This document shows positions 1-5,892 of a stretch of 17,171 nucleotides of DNA, piece by piece. This DNA is from an uncultured Ruminococcus sp. (GTDB lineage Bacteria > Bacillota > Clostridia > Oscillospirales > Acutalibacteraceae): NCBI GenBank assembly GCA_902767285.1, contig CACXHC010000145.1, positions 1 through 17,171 of the forward strand, read 5' to 3'. The number at the start of each line of letters is the position of its first letter. Positions within the stretch are counted from its first letter, which is position 1. The notes beneath the pieces are model-generated. The model was not told where the DNA came from, ran no database searches, and saw nothing but the letters and a program-made list of their open reading frames with translations. Made by a program: the position numbers and the translations under genes.

Positions 1-64
1 AAATTGGCTTTTTTTTGGGAAAAAAAAAAAAAAAAAAAAGGTTTTCCCAAGAAAAAGCCAATTT
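1..64. repeat. Long A/T-rich inverted repeat at the left edge
   Basis: Bases 1-23 pair with 42-64 (AAATTGGC...GGGAAAA against TTTTCCC...GCCAATTT) with one mismatch, leaving an A-rich loop of about 18 nt. This is seen directly. No run of T follows the right arm on the plus strand, so it is not a textbook intrinsic terminator in that direction. It may close transcription of a gene lying to the left, or be a dispersed intergenic hairpin. The window edge truncates the context. Confidence 0.6.
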
Positions 65-88
65 CTTACAGCACCAAGTAACAAACAA

Positions 89-117
89 TTGACAAAAAGT
101 TTTTTGTGTGATATTAT
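89..117 (+). promoter_or_regulatory. Sigma-A-type promoter of the tRNA-Arg gene
   Basis: A perfect -35 box TTGACA (89-94) is separated by 17 nt from a -10 box TATTAT (112-117). Transcription would start near 124, about 16 nt before the mature tRNA 5' end at 140. Spacing and box quality fit a strong housekeeping promoter, as expected for a tRNA. Confidence 0.8.
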
Positions 118-139
118 TGTAATGCAAAAAACATAATAT

Positions 140-213
140 GTCCCGATAGCTCAGTAGGATAGAGCGGTTGCCTCCTAAGCAACAGGTCGGGGGTTCGACT
201 CCCTTTCGGGACG
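140..213 (+). tRNA. tRNA-Arg (anticodon CCT)
   Basis: A full cloverleaf can be folded. The acceptor stem is GTCCCGA (140-146) with TCGGGAC (206-212) and discriminator G213. The D-arm contains AGCTCAGTAGGATAGAGC. The anticodon stem is GTTGC/GCAAC (167-171, 179-183) around loop CTCCTAA with anticodon CCT at 174-176. The T-arm loop is TTCGACT (194-200) between GGGGG and CCCTT, with two G-U pairs. The CCA end is not encoded. It decodes the AGG arginine codon. It stands alone between its own promoter and terminator. Confidence 0.95.
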
Positions 214-216
214 CTG

Positions 217-256
217 AAAATGCACTGCCATCTAACTTGATGACAGTGCATTTTTT
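217..256. terminator. Intrinsic terminator after tRNA-Arg, probably bidirectional
   Basis: An 11-bp perfect stem, AAAATGCACTG (217-227) with CAGTGCATTTT (244-254), encloses a 16-nt loop and runs into a T tract on the plus strand. On the minus strand the same hairpin is followed by TTTT, and it lies just past the stop of the minus-strand gene ending at 270. It can therefore serve both converging units. Confidence 0.8.
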
Positions 257-269
257 GTTTTTGTTAAAT

Positions 270-1169
270 TCACGCTTCGTTATATGCTCTGTTTAATAAT
301 GATTTTGCTTTTTCAAAATCTGTTGCGTTTTTGATAATAACTTGCAAATCGCCTGTTCCGTAATGTCCGGTGTTTCTCATATCTCGTGTGAATCCTTTTT
401 CTAAGTCAACCGTGTCAGGGTCGATTTTTAAATATAAAATTATTTGCTTGTTGTAGATTTCTATACATACCATGTTTTGTACTTTTTTATATGCCAAGTA
501 AAGTTTTAGTTGATTTTTTACTATGTCATCACCTAAAGATTCAACGTAATCACAAACAGAGTAGTATAAATTCTTCATATCGTCTGAAGCGGAAGCGAGT
601 TTTTCAGTATGAGATTTCTGCAACGTGTTTTTAGTTTCGCCTTTGTTTGGTGAATTATCCAATACTGGTTTTGTAGAGGGAATGTTCAGATGTTCAAACA
701 GAATTAAATCATCATCATATTTATGATAACTGACCAATTTTATATTTCTTTGCATCTGATTAACAGCGTGAATATCATACTTGGTAAAACTATTAGCGAT
801 GCAAATAACACACGGAACAGTCCAATCTATATTTTCTGCGGCTTTTAGTCCCATTTTCTCGATTACAAGCAATTTAAAATCAGCTTTATGGTCTAATAGC
901 CAGTCAAGATAAAATAATCCTTGGTTAATAACGTTCTCGTTTTGGCTACGCTTATATTCAAAAATAACAGGACTGTTGTTCTCATCAATTCCAATACTAT
1001 CCATGCGTCCATTAGTGATTATGTATTCACTTTTTAAAAAACGTACTCCAAAAAATGTTTCCATGTTTTGTTCAATTAGGTTTTGAAGTTCTTTTTCAAG
1101 AATAACCTCAGATGACGTTCTTTCTTTTACGATATTATTACTAATGGAAAAAAGTTTTATTTCCGCCAT
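270..1169 (-). CDS. NucS-like/DUF5655 domain protein (putative PD-(D/E)XK nuclease fold)
   Basis: This 299-residue protein reads as two domains. Residues 15-170 carry a nuclease-like signature: an LExxLxxLIExN helix (25-35), Asp57 in GRMDSIG, Glu71 and Lys73 in FEYKR, and a QxxxY pattern (Gln83, Tyr87). This matches the D...ExK plus QxxxY arrangement of PD-(D/E)XK enzymes related to NucS/DUF91. Residues 210-299 resemble the C-terminal DUF5655 domain. Function is unproven; proteins of this architecture are often annotated only as DUF5655 proteins. The ATG start is preceded on the minus strand by TGAGGTG at good spacing. The gene starts 30 nt after the stop of the GMP synthase gene and is probably the last cistron of the minus-strand unit ending at the 217-256 terminator. 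Confidence 0.75.
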   Translation of the reverse strand: MAEIKLFSISNNIVKERTSSEVILEKELQNLIEQNMETFFGVRFLKSEYIITNGRMDSIGIDENNSPVIFEYKRSQNENVINQGLFYLDWLLDHKADFKLLVIEKMGLKAAENIDWTVPCVICIANSFTKYDIHAVNQMQRNIKLVSYHKYDDDLILFEHLNIPSTKPVLDNSPNKGETKNTLQKSHTEKLASASDDMKNLYYSVCDYVESLGDDIVKNQLKLYLAYKKVQNMVCIEIYNKQIILYLKIDPDTVDLEKGFTRDMRNTGHYGTGDLQVIIKNATDFEKAKSLLNRAYNEA

Positions 1170-1199
1170 TCAGTTTCACCTCAATATTTGATTGAGCTT

Positions 1200-2180
1200 T
1201 TATTCCCATTCAATTGTGCCTGAAGGCTTCGGAGTTAAATCGTAAAGAACACGGTTAACGTTTTCGACTTCGGTTGTTATACGCTGAGTTATATGCTGGA
1301 GAAGTGCAAACGGAATATCTTCAACGGTAGCGGTCATGGCATCTTTAGTGTTAACTGCTCTGATGATAACAGGATATGCAAAAGTACGCTTGCCGTCTTT
1401 AACGCCCACCGAGCGGAGATCCGGAATTGCCGTGAAATACTGCCAAACTTTGCCCTCAAGACCGTTTTTGCTGAATTCTTCTCTGAGAATAGCATCCGAC
1501 TCTCTTACCGCTTCGAGTCTGTCACGGGTGATTGCTCCCAAGCATCTAACACCAAGACCCGGGCCGGGGAATGGCTGACGATATACCATATTATCCGGAA
1601 GTCCGAGAGCTTTTCCCACAACTCTTACTTCGTCTTTGAAAAGAAGTTTAAGAGGTTCAACAAGCTCAAACTGAAGATCTTCGGGCAGTCCGCCTACATT
1701 GTGATGTGCCTTTACTCCGTCACTTTCGAGAATATCGGGATATATTGTCCCCTGTGCGAGAAATTCTATTCCGTCTTGCTTGCGAGCCTCTTCTTCAAAA
1801 ACACGAATAAACTCTGCACCAATGATTTTTCTTTTTTGTTCGGGGTCTGAAACTCCTGCGAGCTTGTCAAGAAAACGGTCAACAGCATCAACATAAACGA
1901 GATTTGCGTTCATCTGACCTCTGAATACTTCAATAACTTGTTCGGGTTCGCCTTTGCGGAGAAGTCCGTGGTTAACGTGAACACAAACTAACTGCTGACC
2001 AACTGCCTTTATCAAAAGAGCCGCTACAACCGAGCTGTCAACTCCGCCCGAAAGTGCAAGCAGAACTTTTTTGTTTCCGATTTGCTTTTTGAGTTGTTCA
2101 ATTTGCTCGTCAATGAATTTTTGAGCGAGTTCTTCAGTTGTGATTCTTTCCATAGATTCGGGGCGTACATTACCATTCAT
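1200..2180 (-). CDS. guaA: GMP synthase, ATP-pyrophosphatase/dimerisation subunit (no glutaminase domain)
   Basis: It catalyses ATP-dependent amination of XMP to GMP, the last step of guanine nucleotide synthesis. Seen directly: the PP-loop SGGVDSS (44-50), [27 protein letters not shown], the XMP-site stretch [15 protein letters not shown], and the canonical C-terminus KPSGTIEWE. The protein has about 326 residues, whereas usual bacterial GuaA is about 510 because of an N-terminal class I glutamine amidotransferase domain. That domain is absent and no separate copy lies in the window. The size and domain content match the archaeal-type GuaAb subunit. The start is placed at 2180: GGAGGA lies 8 nt upstream of this ATG, while an in-frame ATG at 2195 has no ribosome binding site and itself overlaps that Shine-Dalgarno. 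The preceding gene's stop is about 43 nt upstream. The ammonia supply is unknown; it may use free ammonia or a GuaAa partner encoded elsewhere. Confidence 0.9.
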   Translation of the reverse strand: MNGNVRPESMERITTEELAQKFIDEQIEQLKKQIGNKKVLLALSGGVDSSVVAALLIKAVGQQLVCVHVNHGLLRKGEPEQVIEVFRGQMNANLVYVDAVDRFLDKLAGVSDPEQKRKIIGAEFIRVFEEEARKQDGIEFLAQGTIYPDILESDGVKAHHNVGGLPEDLQFELVEPLKLLFKDEVRVVGKALGLPDNMVYRQPFPGPGLGVRCLGAITRDRLEAVRESDAILREEFSKNGLEGKVWQYFTAIPDLRSVGVKDGKRTFAYPVIIRAVNTKDAMTATVEDIPFALLQHITQRITTEVENVNRVLYDLTPKPSGTIEWE

Positions 2181-2223
2181 AATTTTGTCCTCCATAAAAT
2201 TTTATTTAATATATATTGTCGGC

Positions 2224-3357
2224 TCAAGAGTCCGGCGTTATATTGACAACAATATTGATGTGATTGAACGAACTTGTCGTAAGTCCGCTGTTGCTTAGTT
2301 TGAGAATATTCTTCGCCGAAGATATTATTTCGTCTGCGGATTGCTTTGTTTCGTCATCGGCGAGGGCATATTCATCACGGTTAAAAGCGATTATAATATC
2401 TCGCTTCTTGTTCAGAAGAGAAAGAGTGTAGGGCGACAGATTCGCCGGAAAATCCACGGCAATAAAAATTTTGTTTTTGTAGTCGGGGTCGAGCAGAACC
2501 GATATTACATCGTCCTCACTGCAAATAATATCTTCCGCCGAAAAATCGTTGAATACCGAAAAATACTGCTCCATATCTTCGGGAACTATAAAAATAAACT
2601 GAGGCTCGTCATACGGCGGAGATTTCAGCAAACTGACGGCTATCGAATTAATGTGATACGCAACAATATCTCTGCTTTCATCGGTGTACTGAATAACAAA
2701 GCGTATAGCCTCATCATAATATATCACAAGAGGAAGGCGAAATTGCCACGAGTATCTTTTTGCGGTCATGATTTTTCCGTTGCTGTCGAGATACGAGTCC
2801 CCACAGCTTAAATTTTTTGTCATAAACATATAATCTCTGAAAAAAATGTCCCAAGCGTACTGTTCTATTTTGGGCAATTGCCAAGAATCAAAAGTAACTT
2901 CGCCGATTTGAGCTTTTTTGTACGAAGTATCACCAAAAAAATCGGCAAATTCCCGCATCATTTCATCGGGCGGAAATTTAAATTTAAATTCTTCTTCGGC
3001 ACTCGAAAGACTGGTCTTTTTCTCTTTTTCGATATTTTGAAGCAGAGTTTTGTATTTGCTTTGTAACTCGTCAAACTGCTCAGAATAACGAATCACGGCA
3101 TTGTTTACGGCGGTCATGTTTTGGGAGAAACAGTCGTCTATATGTCCGAAATTTCCGCTCATGATTTCATCATCATATTTTTTTATGCTTTCGGAATAAT
3201 CACCCACGGCGTTTTCAAGCTGATGTTTTTTCTCTTCAAATTTGCTTTTTGCCTCTTCGGAGTGCTTTTCCGCCGAAGCCCTTATTATAGCTGACTGCTG
3301 GCTGAATTTGTCAAACTCGTTCAAAAAATCCGCCAAAGTATCGATAACGTATTTCAT
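2224..3357 (-). CDS. Coiled-coil protein with a degenerate FtsK/SpoIIIE-like domain
   Basis: This 377-residue soluble protein has no confident function. Residues 15-125 are charged and helical and probably form coiled coil. Residues 205-330 follow the order of a FtsK-like motor strand by strand: FRLPLVIYYDEA, then a stretch at the P-loop position (222-231, IQYTDESRDI) with no GxxGxGKS/T, then an amphipathic helix ending SIAVSLL, a FIFIVPE strand, and FIAVDFPANLS (298-308). The last resembles the VxxFPANxS stretch of large bacterial FtsK-family ATPases. I infer a P-loop-less relative, perhaps corresponding to the first, inactive domain of such proteins. Its ATG overlaps the TGA of the upstream gene (ATGA, 3354-3357), so translation is probably coupled; GGAGAT lies about 7 nt before the start. 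It is the fourth gene of an unknown cassette. A truncated larger FtsK-like gene is an alternative. Confidence 0.6.
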   Translation of the reverse strand: MKYVIDTLADFLNEFDKFSQQSAIIRASAEKHSEEAKSKFEEKKHQLENAVGDYSESIKKYDDEIMSGNFGHIDDCFSQNMTAVNNAVIRYSEQFDELQSKYKTLLQNIEKEKKTSLSSAEEEFKFKFPPDEMMREFADFFGDTSYKKAQIGEVTFDSWQLPKIEQYAWDIFFRDYMFMTKNLSCGDSYLDSNGKIMTAKRYSWQFRLPLVIYYDEAIRFVIQYTDESRDIVAYHINSIAVSLLKSPPYDEPQFIFIVPEDMEQYFSVFNDFSAEDIICSEDDVISVLLDPDYKNKIFIAVDFPANLSPYTLSLLNKKRDIIIAFNRDEYALADDETKQSADEIISSAKNILKLSNSGLTTSSFNHINIVVNITPDS

Positions 3358-4244
3358 AAATTATCTCCGGCAACCGTGTAGACGTTTCTTATTATTTCAT
3401 CTCTGGTTATAAATTGGCTGACTGCGGAATATCCCGATTTTTCGGTTTTTTCCCTTAATTCATTGTATTTTTCCGAGATGTCGCTTATTGACTTTTCGAG
3501 AGTTTCAAAACGCTCCCCGCATGATGATATGAGAGCCGTTATTTCTTTGATTTTTGCCCCCGATATAACGAGTTCGTGTTCGAGTTTGCCTATTTCGGAT
3601 TTGAGTTTATCAAGGTACGGCGAGGAACATTGATTGTATTCTTTTGTGCAGGCATCTGCGAATTTTTTCATTTCGGAAAAGTGAATGGCAAAATCCGAAT
3701 CTTCCAGCTTATCTAAATCTTGAATATAAAAAAGATGCTTCTCAAAAGATATTTTTTCTTCCTGAAAAATATCTCTGTGGATTTCGATATGCGAGTTGTA
3801 TGCGTTAACATTTTCCATGAGCTTTTTGTAAATTTGCTCTTTTTTTCCGGCAGTTTCCCGAAGTTCGCTGACAAGTTTCGAAGCGTCATCTATGATGCTT
3901 GTTTGCTGACTTTTAAGGTCGAGCGTGTTTATTTCGGCTGATTTGATAATCTGTATTTTTTTCAAAATTTCGTTTCTGACAAGTTCGTTGTAATAATCGA
4001 TTTTTTGAAGATAAGCCCGTTCTTCGGTAGAGGCGAATTTCATGGCATTTTGAAAAAAAGGCAGATACGAAAATTTCTTTCCGATAGCCAAAAGCTCGTA
4101 TGCGTTGGAGCATTTTTCAATGGCGAGCAGTTTCAAAAAATAAGCTTTTGAATTGCTGAAATTCTTAGACAAAATTTTGTCTGCAATTTTTAAAACTTCG
4201 TCAAAATTACGCTGTTCAAGCAGGTGGGCGTATTCAGAAATCAT
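3354..4244 (-). CDS. TPR-like N-terminal domain plus long coiled coil, unknown function
   Basis: The predicted protein has 296 residues. Residues 1-85 (YAHLLEQRNFDEVLKIADKI, then AYFLKLLAIEK, then FQNAMKFASTEERAYLQKI) match the tetratricopeptide-like module common in Clostridia proteins, in which a helical repeat pair is followed by an F(Q/K)KALRFAD-type helix. Residues 88-280 are Glu/Lys-rich heptad-like helix, probably coiled coil. No enzymatic motif or signal peptide is seen. The start is placed at ATG 4242-4244. A GTG in the same frame at 4254-4256 coincides with the AGGAG ribosome binding site and cannot be read from it. AGGAG to ATG is about 11 nt, slightly long. It is the third gene of the minus-strand cassette, coupled by a 4-nt overlap to the next one. 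A scaffold or adaptor role is inferred from domain types only. Confidence 0.7.
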   Translation of the reverse strand: MISEYAHLLEQRNFDEVLKIADKILSKNFSNSKAYFLKLLAIEKCSNAYELLAIGKKFSYLPFFQNAMKFASTEERAYLQKIDYYNELVRNEILKKIQIIKSAEINTLDLKSQQTSIIDDASKLVSELRETAGKKEQIYKKLMENVNAYNSHIEIHRDIFQEEKISFEKHLFYIQDLDKLEDSDFAIHFSEMKKFADACTKEYNQCSSPYLDKLKSEIGKLEHELVISGAKIKEITALISSCGERFETLEKSISDISEKYNELREKTEKSGYSAVSQFITRDEIIRNVYTVAGDNL

Positions 4245-4264
4245 AATTTCGGACACTCCTTTTA

Positions 4265-4819
4265 CTAATTGAGATTGTTAAGCTCGTCATCTGCTATTCG
4301 AGTGATTTTTTCGTTCAGTTTGTAAATTTTCTCTATTTCCGAAAAAGCCGCCGCAAGAGAACTGTTGTCGGATTTTACCGCCTGTACACGCATTTTTTCA
4401 AGTTCGGAGTTTTGCATTTTTATATCATCATAAATTTTGTTTGCCTTATTTTTTAACGAGCGTGCATTTTCTACTCGGTTTATGTGCTTTTTCTTTTCTT
4501 CTGTAGATTGTTTTGCAGCGGACTGCTTGCGTTCACGAATTTCAATTCGCTCTTCTTCCGCTGATGTGTGCAGAAATATGCTTATCATGCCAACAGTGCT
4601 TCCGATAACCCCGCCCACCGATGAGCCAATCTTCATAAATCCGGCAAATGTCGTAAATTTCCAAAGCAGAGGAATCAGAAGGGGTTTGGGTTCTTCCGAA
4701 AAAATGTTGCCTATCATAACAAAAAGTTCCGATGCCGCTCCCAATATGTAAAGCATAAATATTAGGATTATTCCCGATATTATCCCAAAAAAAAGTCTTT
4801 TAAAAAAATTTTCTATCAT
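4265..4819 (-). CDS. Two-TM membrane protein with a cytoplasmic coiled coil, unknown function
   Basis: The protein has 184 residues. A first hydrophobic segment spans roughly residues 9-29 and a glycine-rich second one roughly 62-84 (IGSSVGGVIGSTVGMISIFL). They are joined by a loop with Pro-rich SEEPKPLLIP. Residues 87-182 are strongly charged and helical (EEERIEIRERK onward), predicted coiled coil on the cytoplasmic side. The ATG is preceded by GAGGAAAAG on the minus strand, which overlaps the 3' end of the upstream 80-residue gene, so translation is probably coupled. I do not recognise the family. Its position between a one-TM protein and two soluble coiled-coil proteins suggests a membrane-anchored assembly. 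Confidence 0.7.
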   Translation of the reverse strand: MIENFFKRLFFGIISGIILIFMLYILGAASELFVMIGNIFSEEPKPLLIPLLWKFTTFAGFMKIGSSVGGVIGSTVGMISIFLHTSAEEERIEIRERKQSAAKQSTEEKKKHINRVENARSLKNKANKIYDDIKMQNSELEKMRVQAVKSDNSSLAAAFSEIEKIYKLNEKITRIADDELNNLN

Positions 4820-4825
4820 TCGAAA

Positions 4826-5068
4826 TCACTTTTCCTCGTTCAAAAGTTCTTTATCCCTTCTTACCGTGTAAATCAAATATCTTACGGCAGATGCGACTAT
4901 TTCTATAACAATAATCGAAACCATTATTTGAAATATTACACCCGAGTTACAGCTTATCCAGTCAATAATTTTTGAGAGAGGGTCTTTCGGCTGATCCGAA
5001 TTAATTATAACATCAGGCAAATAAACAGGGTCGGCAATTTGGGATATAAAAATTAAATTTTTTAGCAT
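4826..5068 (-). CDS. Small single-TM protein, first gene of the unknown cassette
   Basis: This 80-residue protein has one clear transmembrane helix at about residues 43-63 (IFQIMVSIIVIEIVASAV), followed by a basic stretch YTVRRDKE. The positive-inside rule then suggests N-terminus out and C-terminus in. The N-terminal 40 residues are mildly polar, with Asp/Pro-rich stretches. The start codon is preceded on the minus strand by GGAAGTG at workable spacing. The next gene starts 6 nt past its stop. No family was recognised. Short genes carry a higher false-positive risk, but the tight spacing, ribosome binding site and membrane topology support it. Confidence 0.6.
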   Translation of the reverse strand: MLKNLIFISQIADPVYLPDVIINSDQPKDPLSKIIDWISCNSGVIFQIMVSIIVIEIVASAVRYLIYTVRRDKELLNEEK

Positions 5069-5092
5069 AACATCACTTCCGAAACGGTCATT

Positions 5093-5121
5093 TTTATGGT
5101 ATAATAATATTTGCGAAGGAG
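5093..5121 (+). promoter_or_regulatory. Extended -10 promoter and ribosome binding site of the peptidase-E-like gene
   Basis: TGGTATAAT (5097-5105) is a perfect extended -10 element with only a weak -35 upstream. Transcription would start near 5112. AAGGAG (5116-5121) then sits 10 nt before ATG 5132. That geometry argues against an in-frame TTG at 5111. On the minus strand the same AT-rich block reads TATTAT and could serve the divergent cassette, but I could not find a good minus-strand -35. Confidence 0.6.
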
Positions 5122-5131
5122 TTGCGGTTTT

Positions 5132-5719
5132 ATGATAATTTTAAGTTCGTACGGATTCAGACAGATAATAACATCAGAAAAAATATGCGATGAATTGAAA
5201 AATACCTCGGGCAGTATGTTAATTATTCCGCTGGCGAGCGAATCGCCTGATATTGCCTCGGCAGAAGAGAAAAAAGGTGCGGTAAAGTGCGGATTTTCGG
5301 CGGATAAAATCGATATATACACACATTCAAATCACGACATAATCACAAAAAAAAATTATGATAATATTGCCGTTCTCGGCGGAAATACTTTCAGATTGCT
5401 TTATTTTGTCAAAAAATATGGGCTTGATGAGTTTATAAAATCTCAAATATCAAGAGGTTCAAACTATCTCGGATTTTCCGCAGGAGCATATCTTTTGTGC
5501 AAAAATTTAGAGTATGTAAAACAATTTGATGATGACAATTATATTTGTACTTCCCATTATGATTACAGCGGTTTGGACATTATAAACGAATGTGTTATTT
5601 GTCATTATGATTTCAAAGGTTTTCAGGCATTTATGGGTACATACGGTTATTTTGACGAAAAACCCAAAATACTCAAAATAAAAAATGATGAAGTAAAGGT
5701 CATCAAAGCCGTTATGTAA
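5132..5719 (+). CDS. Peptidase S51 (dipeptidase E-like) family protein
   Basis: The 195-residue cytoplasmic protein has the class I glutamine-amidotransferase-like fold signatures of family S51: GGNTFRLL (83-90), the nucleophile elbow GFSAGA with Ser116 (114-119), and CHYDF with His158. Family members such as PepE cleave Asp-X dipeptides; related cyanophycinases also belong here. Only membership of the family can be supported, not the substrate. The length is slightly short compared with about 230 for E. coli PepE, the C-terminus being trimmed. The ATG start follows from the promoter and AAGGAG position. It is transcribed alone, divergent from the minus-strand cassette, and a dyad at 5789-5817 follows it. 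Confidence 0.8.
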   Translation: MIILSSYGFRQIITSEKICDELKNTSGSMLIIPLASESPDIASAEEKKGAVKCGFSADKIDIYTHSNHDIITKKNYDNIAVLGGNTFRLLYFVKKYGLDEFIKSQISRGSNYLGFSAGAYLLCKNLEYVKQFDDDNYICTSHYDYSGLDIINECVICHYDFKGFQAFMGTYGYFDEKPKILKIKNDEVKVIKAVM

Positions 5720-5788
5720 CAATATTGTATCATATCAAAATGATAATATCAACTAAAAATTTCACCAAAAATACCGTATTGCCTGTTG

Positions 5789-5817
5789 AAGTCAACTGTA
5801 CTATATACAGTTGACTT
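5789..5817. promoter_or_regulatory. Perfect 12-bp dyad overlapping the thrC -35 box
   Basis: AAGTCAACTGTA (5789-5800) and TACAGTTGACTT (5806-5817) are perfect inverted repeats around CTATA. The right arm contains the thrC -35 hexamer. It could be an operator for a dimeric repressor of thrC, or the terminator stem of the upstream gene with a short T-rich tail (TTTT at 5816-5819). The sequence alone does not decide between these. Confidence 0.6.
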
Positions 5818-5839
5818 TTGGCTTGATATAGTGTAAAAT
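5811..5839 (+). promoter_or_regulatory. thrC promoter
   Basis: TTGACT (5811-5816), a 17-nt spacer, and TAAAAT (5834-5839) form a good vegetative promoter. The predicted start site near 5846 gives a leader of about 47 nt before ATG 5893. That is too short for a T-box or riboswitch. Confidence 0.75.
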
Positions 5840-5892
5840 ACATTGTGTGAAAGTGTAACAGCACACAACTTATTATGAAGGGATTGAAAAAC

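Noticed and set aside
140..213. Integration (att) site of a mobile element at the tRNA-Arg 3' end
   Set aside because: No integrase gene and no second copy of the tRNA 3' end were seen in the window.
2181..2195. Start of the GMP synthase at the upstream ATG
   Set aside because: This ATG overlaps the GGAGGA ribosome binding site of the next in-frame ATG and has no Shine-Dalgarno of its own.
5132..5719. The S51-like protein as the missing glutaminase partner of the short GMP synthase
   Set aside because: It has the class I amidotransferase-like fold but a Ser nucleophile in GFSAGA, where GuaA glutaminases need Cys. It is also divergently transcribed.
5840..5892. T-box or riboswitch leader for thrC
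   Set aside because: The predicted leader is only about 47 nt, with no specifier or antiterminator structure.
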